DNA of 10,450 bases, taken from the NCBI GenBank assembly GCA_000697335.1, contig JNEM01009750.1, positions 1-10,450 on the forward strand. Direction: 5' to 3'. Both the position numbers and the translations under genes were made by a program. The notes under the pieces are model-generated. The model saw nothing but the letters and a program-made list of their open reading frames with translations. It searched no databases and was not told where the DNA came from. Source of the stretch: Conidiobolus incongruus B7586 (Eukaryota; Entomophthoromycota; Entomophthoromycetes; Entomophthorales; Conidiobolaceae). Shown here one piece after another: positions 1 through 9,043 of the stretch. The stretch's first letter is position 1, and every line of letters begins with the position of its first letter.

Positions 1-1080
1 TTTTTATTTTTCAATAATATTTTTTAATATAAAATTAATTTTAAAATATATATTTTGGGAAGATTAAATAATTTAATTTAAGACTGATTAATAAGAATTT
101 GCCATAAATTATTTATATTGATAAAATTTTTATATTAATTATTCTATAGTAATAATTGATAGCAAATGTTTTATTTTTAACGAAATATTTTACAAATTTT
201 TAATATTATTTTTAATAATTAACCATTAGATATAATTTTATTTTTTTGAATGAATAGTATTATAATTGGTCAATTTTAATCAAATATAATATTATATTTA
301 TTAAAAAAATTGAGTTTAAAATTTAATATAGAAATAATAATATTAATAAAAATACTTAATATTGTAAATAATAAAAATATTAATTAAATTATCTTAATTT
401 GAAAGTTCTTAATATTTGGAATAATATATTATATAATTAAAAATAATAATTAAATAAAAATTACTAAAAAATAGTCTTAATAAATAATAATCATTAATAG
501 TAATTTTTTAAATAAAAAAATAATATTTAATCTTTATTAATTATTAAAATATGAATAATATTAATATACAAGGATTGATATTATAATTTTAATTTGAATA
601 TGTATTGAAATAAAGTATATAATATTATATAAATATTGTAGCTTAAATAGCTGAATTTTATTTTAATTTCTATTTAATATAGATTTGGTTATAATAATTC
701 CAATATTAATTATTTTTTCAAAAAATTTTGATATTAAATTCAAGTTAAGGTATTGATAAATTTGTTAAAAATTTATTTGAATTATAATCAAAATTAGTGA
801 GTGGAAATAATATTAGGATGATAAATTTCAAAAAATTAAGATTTAAAAGATACTGATATAGAATGATATAATTTTTAAACTATCTACTTATCAAATTTTG
901 ATTGTAGTTCAAATATTTGTTTGACTAGTTGGTTTAATTGATCTAATTTATAGTTTACCTGAAAAATAGAAATTATATATGTTTTTTGATATTCTATATA
1001 TGCTGTTTTAATTCATTTAATGATATTAATATAAGTTCAATATAACTTAAAGTATAAATATAGCATATTAATATTATTAA
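1..1080. other. A+T-rich stretch with no detectable gene
   Basis: This stretch is almost entirely A and T in short mixed runs. No frame on either strand reads like protein, and I see no RNA gene, clear inverted repeat or transposon end. Composition changes abruptly near 1080, where the decayed retroelement block begins. The simplest reading is old repeat DNA mutated beyond recognition by C-to-T changes, but the identity of the original sequence cannot be told. Confidence 0.7.
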
Positions 1081-1084
1081 GGAT

Positions 1085-2349
1085 ATTGTGTTGATAAGGT
1101 AGAAGGATGTATTGGGCACCACTTAATGTTCTTGTTGATTGGCTTCGAAGAAGCAGCATAGGTAACATTGGAGTCAGAACCTTTGTGATTTGAAACTTCT
1201 GAGGGATAGTGTATGCGATAATCATGAAGAAACTTTGTTTGTTTGATAATATTGAAAATAGTAGAATATCGTTGGGGAGCGATGTCTCTGTAAGATTCTT
1301 TTTTGAAAGTGGTAAAGTATTGTTGGAAGTTCTGGAGCATATTACGAACAATTCCTCTCAGTCGAGCAAAGTAGTGTAGTGGATCTTAATATGGGACAAA
1401 GTGTTCATTGAAAGTCTGCTTCAAAATAGCTCATTGGGGAGATTCTGAAATTTGGCTGAAATAGAATACTAAAGTGGAATCTTGCAGGTGATCGGAAAGG
1501 TAGTCAAAATTTTGTTGAAGAGACTATAGATCACAAATGGTTGCCTGATCATAAGCTTCAATGAATGTAAATGCTTCAGTAGTACCTTCACCTTTATATC
1601 ACTCGCGAAATTTACTATTTTTCGGTTGAGGTTTATGATCTGCTCCAGAAATATATTTTGGAATGGTTTGTTCAGTTTGCCCTTATTTTGGATATTCTTG
1701 TAGAGGAGGTTTGGGACACTGAAATCTTAAACTCAAACTGAGATGATTGGCATGAACTTACTCCTGAGTGGGATTAAAGAGGTTGACCACTTTGTTCTCT
1801 GTATGGCAGTCTATAAACTTGTAAATTCATTCCATTCAGGTGCTCATCACGTGAAAGAGCTCCAATTCCGGGGTGTTCAGAATGATTGTTACCGTCAGGT
1901 GGAGTATCTCTGTTGCCTGAATTGGTATGGCCATTCATTAGGGAGCACTCAGTTTGTTCTCCTAAGATTTAACAAAATTACATCAAGGTATTCCACAGGA
2001 ATTTGGTCTAAAGGAACCTCGTAAGTGTTTGCTTCCAGTTTGGCTTCTTCAAGGGCTGGATTTGTTTATGTCCATAAGAAATATCGTACTAGCTATTTTG
2101 CAATACTGGCAAATGGAACAGCCACGAGATTTCCGGGATCATTAGCAAGCATCATCCACGTTGAGTGCCAAATATCACCGGTATGAGCTCTTGAAGAACT
2201 ACAGCAGTCATTCTTCTAGCAATGCCAGCTGTGATAACTTGCGGAAACAAACTAATGAAGTGGGGAGCATACTTGACAAGTCCTCGCGCGATATCAGTAG
2301 CTGCTGTGCGATCATAAGGTTGGGTATGCTATGGAACAGGAAGATTCAT
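1085..2349 (-). mobile_element. Decayed retroelement fragment with Gag-like (capsid) sequence
   Basis: Read on the minus strand, this block of near-normal base composition carries sequence that resembles the Gag of an LTR retrotransposon. About 1592-1541 reads GEGTTEAFTFIEAYDQA, like the conserved opening of Retrotrans_gag-type domains. About 1433-1391 reads AILKQTFNEHFVPY, like the domain's core with its F..F pattern. A Cys-rich tail with WCPIHP lies near 1110. The part nearer the presumed 5' end (about 2349-1800) has protein-like sequence I cannot assign. The ATG at 2349-2347 is a possible start. The block is broken many times, with several stops and at least two changes of frame, and looks old. 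No reverse transcriptase, integrase or LTR pair was found, so it is a truncated fossil, probably Ty3/Gypsy-like; an ORF1 of another retroelement is possible. It stops where the A+T-rich DNA begins. Confidence 0.5.
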
Positions 2350-2400
2350 GTGAGGTAGAATAAATGATTAATTAATATCCAATGGTATAAGTCCTATTAT

Positions 2401-2436
2401 AGGTAAAGGGAGAAAAGGAATTAGAAAGGAGAATGG
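2401..2436. other. Purine-rich tract (pyrimidine-rich on the minus strand)
   Basis: The plus strand is nearly all A and G here, with a few T, and it lies about 50 bases upstream of the minus-strand ATG at 2349. Read on the minus strand it is a CT-rich leader. Such leaders are common before start codons in filamentous fungi, which would fit the 5' leader of the decayed Gag-like frame. A retroelement polypurine tract on the plus strand is the alternative, but no matching LTR follows it. Position and composition are observed; the role is inferred. Confidence 0.3.
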
Positions 2437-2699
2437 ATAATTATTAGGCAGAGAAAAATCGAAGCAGGGGCAAAATCTTATTCAAGTGAGCATCTTTGTT
2501 ATCATACTAATCATGGCTTCTAAGTTGGGGTATGACGTTGATGGATTGAGAAAGGTGTATGGTTTCACTTTATGACAAATATGAAGTAATTTTTCATAAT
2601 CAGGATTATTCTATTAAATATAATTTTAAAAATTTGAATTCTAATTAATTTCAATTGTAATGATATCAAATAATTTATTATAATAGAATTCTAATTGAA

Positions 2700-2957
2700 A
2701 CAAGTTTCATATTTACATCACCGCCAAAGATTTTTTTGTCAAATCTTAAGTTTTTGAAGACAATTGATTAACTATTTTAGGAATATAAAACGAATGACAA
2801 AAACTTTTTTAGTATAAATTTACTATATTAGGGAAATGACTATTGGATAGGCTTTGAAATTTTGTGAATACTGATATTTTATATTAAATTTTAGCAATTC
2901 CTATTGGCTAGTGTATTTTGATTCTTTTAGGTCCTAAAATTTGTGGTAGAGATACTA
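2700..2957. repeat. Diverged solitary arm of the foldback element
   Basis: This stretch aligns along its length with the right arm of the foldback transposon at 3453-4115, in the same orientation. Matching landmarks are a CATCACC...CAAA stretch followed by a T run near 2716-2735, TTTACTATATT near 2819, CAATTCCTATTGGCTA near 2896, and the outer GTGGTAGAG in place of GTGGTG near 2943. Between these landmarks the two sequences differ by many substitutions and small gaps, so this copy is far older. No partner arm is visible on its inner side, where the decayed retroelement block lies, so the copy is truncated or solitary. Confidence 0.6.
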
Positions 2958-3444
2958 AAGGAATTTATTAGATATTTATTTAGTAGGAATGCCTTAATTG
3001 TAAAGAGGATATTAATTTTTGATAAAAACCAATTGGTATGATCTATAAAACATTCATATGATTATACAAATTTTAATGTATGAAGAATAATTGAATGATT
3101 GCGTTGTGCTAGGTAATTTTTTAAAAATTTAAAATCAATGACGTAAATATATTATAGTCAATTTAGCCTTTCAAACTTTAATATCAACCCCTTAAACTTA
3201 GACAAATGAATACATCGTTAATGAATATTTATTTTTTCATAATTTTACTAACATAGGTTTTTAAATTTTCAAAAATTCAAAACTATTCAGAGATTATACT
3301 GTTTTTATAGTAACTATCTCAATACCATTCATTTCAATATATTTATTTAATATAAAATTAATAAATTTTGATTATTTATTTTATTCTATTCGTAATGATT
3401 TAAAATTATTTTGTTTAGGTGGAATAATGAAAAATTGTATTAAG
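2958..3444. other. A+T-rich spacer with no detectable gene
   Basis: This lies between the old arm and the fresh foldback element. No frame reads convincingly as protein on either strand. A short stretch near 3163-3212 is vaguely similar to the element's arm but too weak to claim. I see nothing else here. Confidence 0.6.
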
Positions 3445-3452
3445 ATTTTATA
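3445..3452. repeat. Left target-site duplication of the foldback element
   Basis: ATTTTATA immediately precedes the left arm and recurs exactly at 4116-4123 just after the right arm. An 8-bp match at exactly the expected place supports transposition. A+T-rich sequence makes chance matches more likely, and the exact border could shift by one or two bases. Confidence 0.65.
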
Positions 3453-3690
3453 ACCACCACAGATTTTTGGACTTGAAAAATTTAAAAGCATTAGCCAATA
3501 GGAATTGAGAAGTTGAAATATAAAGAATTAAAGTTAATAAAATTCAAAAATCATCTGATTAAACACTATCCAAATATAGTAAAAGTCTAATACAAAATTA
3601 GTCTATTCAAACTTTTAGTGTTTCTAAATAAGTAAACCAACTGTAATGATAAAACGAAAGGGTTAGAAAAAAAACCTTTGGAGTGATATG
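3453..3690 (+). repeat. Left inverted arm of the foldback element
   Basis: It pairs with 3880-4115. The stretch 3479-3661 is a perfect inverted match to 3904-4086. Differences lie at 3475 and 3478, in a small gap near 3461, and inward of 3662, where G replaces A and the match then fades. Confidence 0.9.
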
Positions 3691-3879
3691 ATAAAACTAT
3701 ACTAATCTATTATGGTTAATCATTGTTTAATAAAATATTCATTTCAATTGATTGACAATAAATGATTGCAATAATGACATATATTTTTAGACAAAATGAT
3801 AAAATTCGACTTACGGAAAATATTTATTTAATCAAATATCCTGACGTCAATGGTTCAGTATTTCGTTCACCCTTATCAC

Positions 3880-4115
3880 CATCAAAAGTTTTTTTTGTCT
3901 AATCCTTTCGTTTTATCATTACAGTTGGTTTACTTATTTAGAAACACTAAAAGTTTGAATAGACTAATTTTGTATTAGACTTTTACTATATTTGGATAGT
4001 GTTTAATCAGATGATTTTTGAATTTTATTAACTTTAATTCTTTATATTTCAACTTCTCAATTCCTATTGGCTAATGCTTTTAAATTCTTTAAGTCCAAAA
4101 ATCACTGGTGGTGTT
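3880..4115 (-). repeat. Right inverted arm of the foldback element
   Basis: This is the reverse complement of the left arm, perfect over 183 bp (3904-4086). Beyond 3904 it continues imperfectly to about 3880, and outward it ends in GGTGGTGTT at 4115. The same arm exists in diverged form at 2700-2957. Confidence 0.9.
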
Positions 4116-4123
4116 ATTTTATA
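4116..4123. repeat. Right target-site duplication of the foldback element
   Basis: ATTTTATA directly follows the right arm and is identical to 3445-3452. Confidence 0.65.
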
Positions 4124-4228
4124 AAAATTATTATAAAATTAATTCAATATTATGTTATATGAAATATATATAAATATATTTATGAAAATTGGTATAAAAC
4201 CGTTTATCATTTGTTTAACAATTATTAC

Positions 4229-4246
4229 ATATATATATATATATAT
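4229..4246. repeat. AT dinucleotide microsatellite
   Basis: Nine consecutive AT units lie about 110 bases to the right of the foldback element. This is a simple repeat with no visible further role. Confidence 0.9.
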
Positions 4247-4389
4247 TAATAATTTATTTTGAATTAAATTCCTATTTTTGATATCATAATACTAAATTAA
4301 ATAAATATTTGTTTGATTTACAAAGGGATGAGACTCAAAAAATAAAAGAATTGATGATGCAAAATGATATTGATTTTTACTACTAATAG

Positions 4390-5049
4390 TTAAGAATTAC
4401 AAATTGGGAAGAAAATTGATAAGAAAGTTGATAAGGAAATTGATAGAATTTGACTATAAATAGAGCGTTTGATGTACTGTGGATCTTCACTCATTCTTCC
4501 ATGTATTGGATGCTTTGATACATAAGCTGATTCAGGTCTGTACTGGGACGTCTTGGACCTTGACTGCAAAAATTGAATTTCATCCCCTTTGGCTGTTTGC
4601 GATTGGATAACCCTTTTCTGCGTGGGACTTCGAAACATTTCGTCCTTCAACCTAAATTGAACCCGATTAACCACGACTACTTTTCCCGTTTTGTGTAACA
4701 TTTGAAGTCTGAACTTTACTCAAAATATGTCGTCTCTTACTTTTATCTTAACCATCCCATGTTCCAATTATTTCATCTTGCAACCGGAACATATTATAAC
4801 TTTACATCTATCAATCGCTCTCTGCCTAAGGTCAGGTGGGATTTCAATTCACAATTGTCCCTCACTAACTGCACATCAGGATCAATTTTCCATCTAGTCA
4901 TCTCAAGTCCAATTAAAAGTTATCAAAAAAACAATATGGTATCTTCTTAATCCTATTGTTCAGTTAGTAAGGGATGATTATCAAGCGGAACACAGGTCAA
5001 CCAGATTTGCGCTGCCTGGGAACGCCTCAGCATTCATTGCATCCAATAC
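4390..5049 (-). pseudogene. Unidentified protein-like frame with many stops, minus strand
   Basis: One minus-strand frame of 220 codons reads like protein throughout, although about ten stop codons fall inside it. Its last part (4701-4390) is open for 103 codons after an ATG. Visible features are a hydrophilic opening near 5028-4990 containing AEAFPGSANLVDLCSA, a Cys cluster near 4785 (RCKVIICSGCK, Cys spacing C-x4-C-x2-C), a basic stretch KTGKVVVVNRVQFRLKDEMF near 4690-4630, and a Ser/Tyr/Pro-rich part ending YIKRSIYSQ near 4450. Base composition is clearly richer in G+C than the flanks. Many of the stops (TGA, TAG, TAA) fit C-to-T or G-to-A change, as in the Tc1 element, which is why I prefer this frame to the opposite-strand 82-codon open frame at 4702-4950. 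I recognise no family. It could be a mutated host gene or part of a transposon. The frame at 5147-5428 lies just upstream on the same strand. Confidence 0.35.
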
Positions 5050-5146
5050 TTACATTTTTTTAGAATAATTTATATTTAATTTGTATTCATTCAATCATTT
5101 TATATTAATTTATTCAAACTAAATACTAACTAATTCTTTTAGATTT

Positions 5147-5428
5147 TTACTCCCTCGAGATTCTGTTCCTCAAGTTCTATCTCGAAACGTCTTCAGACCT
5201 CTGTATTTTTAATTTATGGTCGTCAAGATTTTATTTCAATTGAGTGTTTGAAGAATTTCATTCTACCCATTCGGCCGAACTCTTGGAAATTTCCTTTTGC
5301 ACAACTTTCTCAAACTCATCAGTAAATGGCTTAACTGGCTCATATTGCTCAATATCCTATTTCGGTATTATGAAAATTTTACCACTTACTCTTTTCGGTT
5401 TTTAATCTCCGACCCTACTTTCCTCATT
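5147..5428 (-). pseudogene. Unidentified protein-like frame upstream of the 4390-5049 frame, minus strand
   Basis: This minus-strand frame of 94 codons has a strongly protein-like, charged composition and about five internal stops before the one at 5147. The clearest run, EPVKPFTDEFEKVVQKEISK, lies near 5345-5286 and looks helical and acidic-basic mixed. The family is unknown. The 97 bases separating it from the next frame (5050-5146) are markedly more A+T-rich. They begin, on the minus strand, with GTAAAA and end close to an AG at about 5050, so a mutated intron joining the two frames is conceivable. The phases I can read do not join cleanly, so this remains a guess. No convincing ATG start is visible; the ATG near 5427 belongs to another frame. 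Confidence 0.3.
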
Positions 5429-6019
5429 ATGTATATACTATATCTCGTGTCCTAACCGGTGGGTTGTGACTTTAGGCCAATTGAATCATATAAGCCTTTC
5501 AAACACAATATATTTCTCATAATAAAAATCTCTTTCTTGACCTATAAATTCTAACTACTTTGATTTTAATATTCTAAATTTTTAAACTATCAACAACAAA
5601 TATAGGTATATTTATCAAATTATCATCAACTTTAAATTATTTTTGAAAATTATGGGGTTAACCTAAAAATTAAAATTAGTTTCCTCTTCAGACGTCAATT
5701 TATTAGTCTTCAAAAACAACATCTCCTTTAGTAAAGTGTTTAAATACCCTCTATCTGTGGAATAGTTGGTGAACACATAGTTCAATAACTATTCTCTATA
5801 TTTTACTATTTTATATAATATTTATTTCAATTAAAATATGGAGTATTAATTGAAAGTAATTAGGTTTTTAGATATTCAATACTTAAATGCCATTGATAGG
5901 TAAAAATATAGTTTTTATATGACACCTCATTAATAAAAATAATATTTTGTTTTTACTCTTAAATTCAATTAATCTAACTAATCTTTAACTAATATTGAAA
6001 TTCGAGCATATCATAATAA

Positions 6020-6054
6020 TATTATATTTCAAAATTAAATTTTGAAATATAATA
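6020..6054. repeat. Perfect 15-bp hairpin
   Basis: TATTATATTTCAAAA at 6020-6034 is the exact reverse complement of 6040-6054, with the five-base loop TTAAA. There is no adjacent gene for it to terminate. It may be a relic of a transposon end or simply chance in A+T-rich DNA. Confidence 0.75.
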
Positions 6055-6781
6055 AATAGATTTTCATATGAATATTTTAAAAATTATTTTAAATCATTTT
6101 GATTTTATTAAAATTGTCCTAATAATTGATTAATTTTCTATAAATATTTATATCAATTGCAAGTTAATTTGTAGATCAAATTGATAAAAACTTTTCAGAT
6201 TAATTTAATTATATAAGCCACCTTAGTTTATTTAATTGAATTAATCAAATAAAGAATTAGTGAGTTTTAAATAATGATAAGATATTAAAATGTTATTATT
6301 TTGCATATCGATTAATGTGTTATTAAGTGATTTTTAAAGTATATCAATAAATAATCAAAAAATAATATTAGACTTTTTGATAGAGTTAATAGATTGTAAT
6401 AAAGATAGCAGTTTCATATCTAAAAATATAGAATCTAGTATATAATTAAAAATATTTATTTCATATAACTGAGATATATGATATTTTTATTTTACTATAT
6501 ATAAACTAAAAAAATGTATTTCTATTATATAATATACATTCAATTAAATTAATCGAAAAGAATATTTGATAACAGAAGCCAAGATAATATTATTCATCCA
6601 ACTTGCAAAGTTATAATTGATAATATATAATACAGATATCAAATGAATATGAGTATTAATTTTATTATATGAATTTTAATTCAATATGATTTTTTCTTTA
6701 ATTATATTTTAATATTATGTCTAAAATTATATGTCATTAAATCAATTTTTCATTATAAATATATTGAAATTTATATTTTAT

Positions 6782-6802
6782 TATATATATATATATATAT
6801 AT
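6782..6802. repeat. TA dinucleotide microsatellite
   Basis: About ten uninterrupted TA units within the A+T-rich block. It is a simple repeat. Confidence 0.9.
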
Positions 6803-8655
6803 TATAAAATAAACTTGATATTTAATATTAAATAAAAAAATTATAAATGTATATGAAACATAAGCTAAATTTAATTAATATTTAATTATTAATTTAAATA
6901 TTGCTATAGAAAATAAAAAACAATAATTATTTTAAAATTAAAATCATATATATCATTTTTAATATAAATAATATAAAAATAAATAGATAATATAAAGTTA
7001 GTACTCACTTTTATTATTAATAATATTTTGTAATATTACTTTAGAATTGAAGAAATAGGAAATTTTTTAATTTTTGATTTTTTAAACATATTATTAGTTT
7101 CAAATAAAAAAATATATACAAAACAAATAAGAAAATATGTAGATTTAAATTATATATATATAATAATTTTTTTGATTAAAAAATTTATTTTTTAAAATTA
7201 GTTGTTTAATTTAATTATACTTAAACTAAATAGTAACTATCAAAAGTTTTTTATTTTAGTATTAGTAAAACTTAGCCATAAACCTTTTAAAATCATTTGA
7301 AATTTACAAGCAGCTTTTAATAATAAAGTATTATTTAAATCAACAATTTATTACTAGGTAAATTATTTTAAAGCTAAGAGAAAAACTACTTAAAACCTAC
7401 TAAAATTTAAAAAACTAATTTCAACTGTTACTTTTCTAATTATTAATAAAATGAAAAATTATATTAAAAAATACTTTTTTAATTTAGTTTAAAAATTCTT
7501 AAAACACTTTAATATTAGTTACATAAGTATTTTATTTATATTAAAGTTTAAATTAAAATTAATTAATAAAAATATAAAATAAATATTTTATAATTTAACT
7601 AAAGCTTAAAAAAAAGCTAAAATAATTATTACTAAACAAAACTTACTAAGGTATAATTAAAAACTAAAGCTTTTATAGTAAATTATTATAATTAATGAAT
7701 CTTTAATTTTTTTGTATAATCCTTTATTAAAATATAAATCAAAGTGTTAAATTAAGTTAAATTATTTAGAAACTAATTCTTTAAATACTTATATATATTT
7801 TTATATAATTTAATTAACTATAAACTATATAATTAATTTATATTTTTATAACTAAATTAATTATATAAGGAATATTAAATTATTTAATAAATTAGATTTT
7901 TTTTCTTAATTTTTACTATTTCTTATTTTTTTTATTATTTCTAAAATTAAAACTATATCCTATTAATATTATAATATATTAACATTATTTAATATAAATC
8001 TTAATATATTAGTGACTTATTTTAATTTAAAACTTAATTAAACTTTGTTTATATTTATACAATATAGTTATATTATAATACTATATTTTATATTATGTTA
8101 CTTTTATATTAAGTTTTTTTTATATTATATTAATATTTATTACTATATTTATACATATTAACCCCCTTTATAAATTCCTTTATATAAATATTTTATTAAT
8201 AAATAAATATTAATTATTGTAATAAATTATAATAGTATATGCTATTTTTATTTAATTCTTAAAAAAAAATTAATTAATAATAAACTTTATATTTCTTTTT
8301 TAAAAAATTATTTCTAATTAATATTTTCAATATAATTTGAGAAAACATAATATTTTATATGATAATTATAAAATACATAAATTTAAAATTATAAAAAACT
8401 TTTTAAATAAAAATAACTAGAAAAAACTATTATATCTAGTATATTCTTTAAATTATTACCTATATAATTATAATTGCTTTAGGTAATTAAAAAACCAGCT
8501 TATAAGAAAGCAAATTTCTATAGAAAAATTTAAGTAGTTTGTAAAACATCAAATTTTAATTTTTAATAAAAAGAATTATTTTTTAAATATTAAATCTTTA
8601 TTAAAAGTATAGCAAAAAATTATCAGAAATAAAAAAAACTATTAATTTTTTATTA

Positions 8656-8657
8656 TA
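8656..8657. repeat. TA target-site duplication, left of the Tc1-like element
   Basis: Tc1/mariner elements insert at TA and duplicate it. TA abuts the left terminal repeat, and the matching TA is at 10231-10232. Because flanks on both sides contain TATA, the exact two bases are not unique. Confidence 0.6.
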
Positions 8658-8692
8658 CACTAACCTACAAAAGTGAGTCATAAAATTAAAAA
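8658..8692 (+). repeat. Left terminal inverted repeat of the Tc1-like element
   Basis: It begins CACTAACCTACAAAAG and matches the reverse complement of 10196-10230 at 32 of 35 positions. The three differences are transitions, each lying in a TpG or CpA context when compared with the other end. Confidence 0.93.
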
Positions 8693-9043
8693 TATATATA
8701 TTTTAATTAATAACTAAAACAATTATATATATTAGATTACTTGAAATTATAATATATAATTAAGGTATATTATTTAATAATAGATAAATATATTTAAATA
8801 TATTTAGTAAACTATTAGCAAAAATATTAACCTTTATTATTTAACTAAGGTAAGTTATAAATTTGCAGGTTTTTGAGATAAGGGGATATATTTAACAATA
8901 TATAACCATATCTTTTTTCTCTCTTTGTTATTATTTTATATAATATTTTACAGATATATTAAATTTTTTTTATTAGTATTATTATACCTAAATCCCTCTC
9001 TAAAAAAATCTACTTATATATTAATTAACTTTATAAAAAAAAT

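Larger units (their letters stand above)
3453..4115. mobile_element. Non-autonomous foldback DNA transposon (MITE-like) with long inverted arms
   Basis: This 663-bp element has two inverted arms of roughly 215-240 bp around a core of about 190-240 bp (3690-3880) that holds no reading frame of note. Outer ends read ACCACCACAG on the left and, reversed, AACACCACCAG on the right. Positions 3479-3661 match 4086-3904 in reverse complement without a difference. Mismatches appear only in the outer 25 bases and the inner ends. It is flanked by an exact 8-bp direct repeat ATTTTATA (one more base each side differs). Known families fit only partly: hAT elements make 8-bp duplications but have short ends, while Mutator-like elements make 9-bp duplications and can have long ends. 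It encodes no transposase, so movement would need one from elsewhere. A diverged relative of the right arm lies at 2700-2957, so the family is established in this genome. The arm identity implies recent insertion or conversion between arms. Confidence 0.85.
5500..8655. other. Long extremely A+T-rich stretch with no detectable gene
   Basis: About 3.1 kb holds no frame that reads like protein and no RNA gene. From about 5800 onward, G and C are very sparse; for example 7141-7200 contains only two. The composition suggests repeats mutated to saturation rather than a centromere-type satellite, because I see no regular tandem unit. Between 7200 and 7700 short words such as AAAGCTT and ACTTA recur in both orientations, which could be a ruined palindromic repeat but cannot be aligned confidently. 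The only definite structures are the hairpin at 6020-6054 and the TA run at 6782-6802. Confidence 0.7.

Noticed and set aside
1743-2024. Plus-strand open frame of 93 codons
   Set aside because: It runs opposite to the Gag-like minus-strand sequence, has no family resemblance, and is long only because the local G+C is higher.
2161-2358. Plus-strand open frame of 65 codons
   Set aside because: The minus strand of the same stretch reads more like protein and continues the retroelement block; this is its shadow.
4282-4386. Plus-strand run of 34 open codons with a protein-like reading (DLQRDETQKIKELMMQND)
   Set aside because: It has no upstream start, no neighbours in frame and no family match; short open runs like this occur by chance.
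4702-4950. Plus-strand open frame of 82 codons with an ATG start
   Set aside because: It has no recognisable domain or clear signal peptide and lies opposite a longer protein-like minus-strand frame whose stops fit the local mutation pattern. Not excluded, but less likely.
5450-5480. Minus-strand GTCACAACCCACC as a possible LTR start
   Set aside because: There is no second copy in the window, no TG...CA pair, and no primer-binding or polypurine partner.
7003-7012. ACTCACTTTT resembling part of a Tc1 terminal repeat
   Set aside because: Only ten bases match and the flanks diverge at once, so a second element end is not supported.
7200-7700. Possible palindromic repeat made of AAAGCTT and ACTTA words
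   Set aside because: No alignment of the two halves holds for more than a few bases; low complexity explains the likeness.
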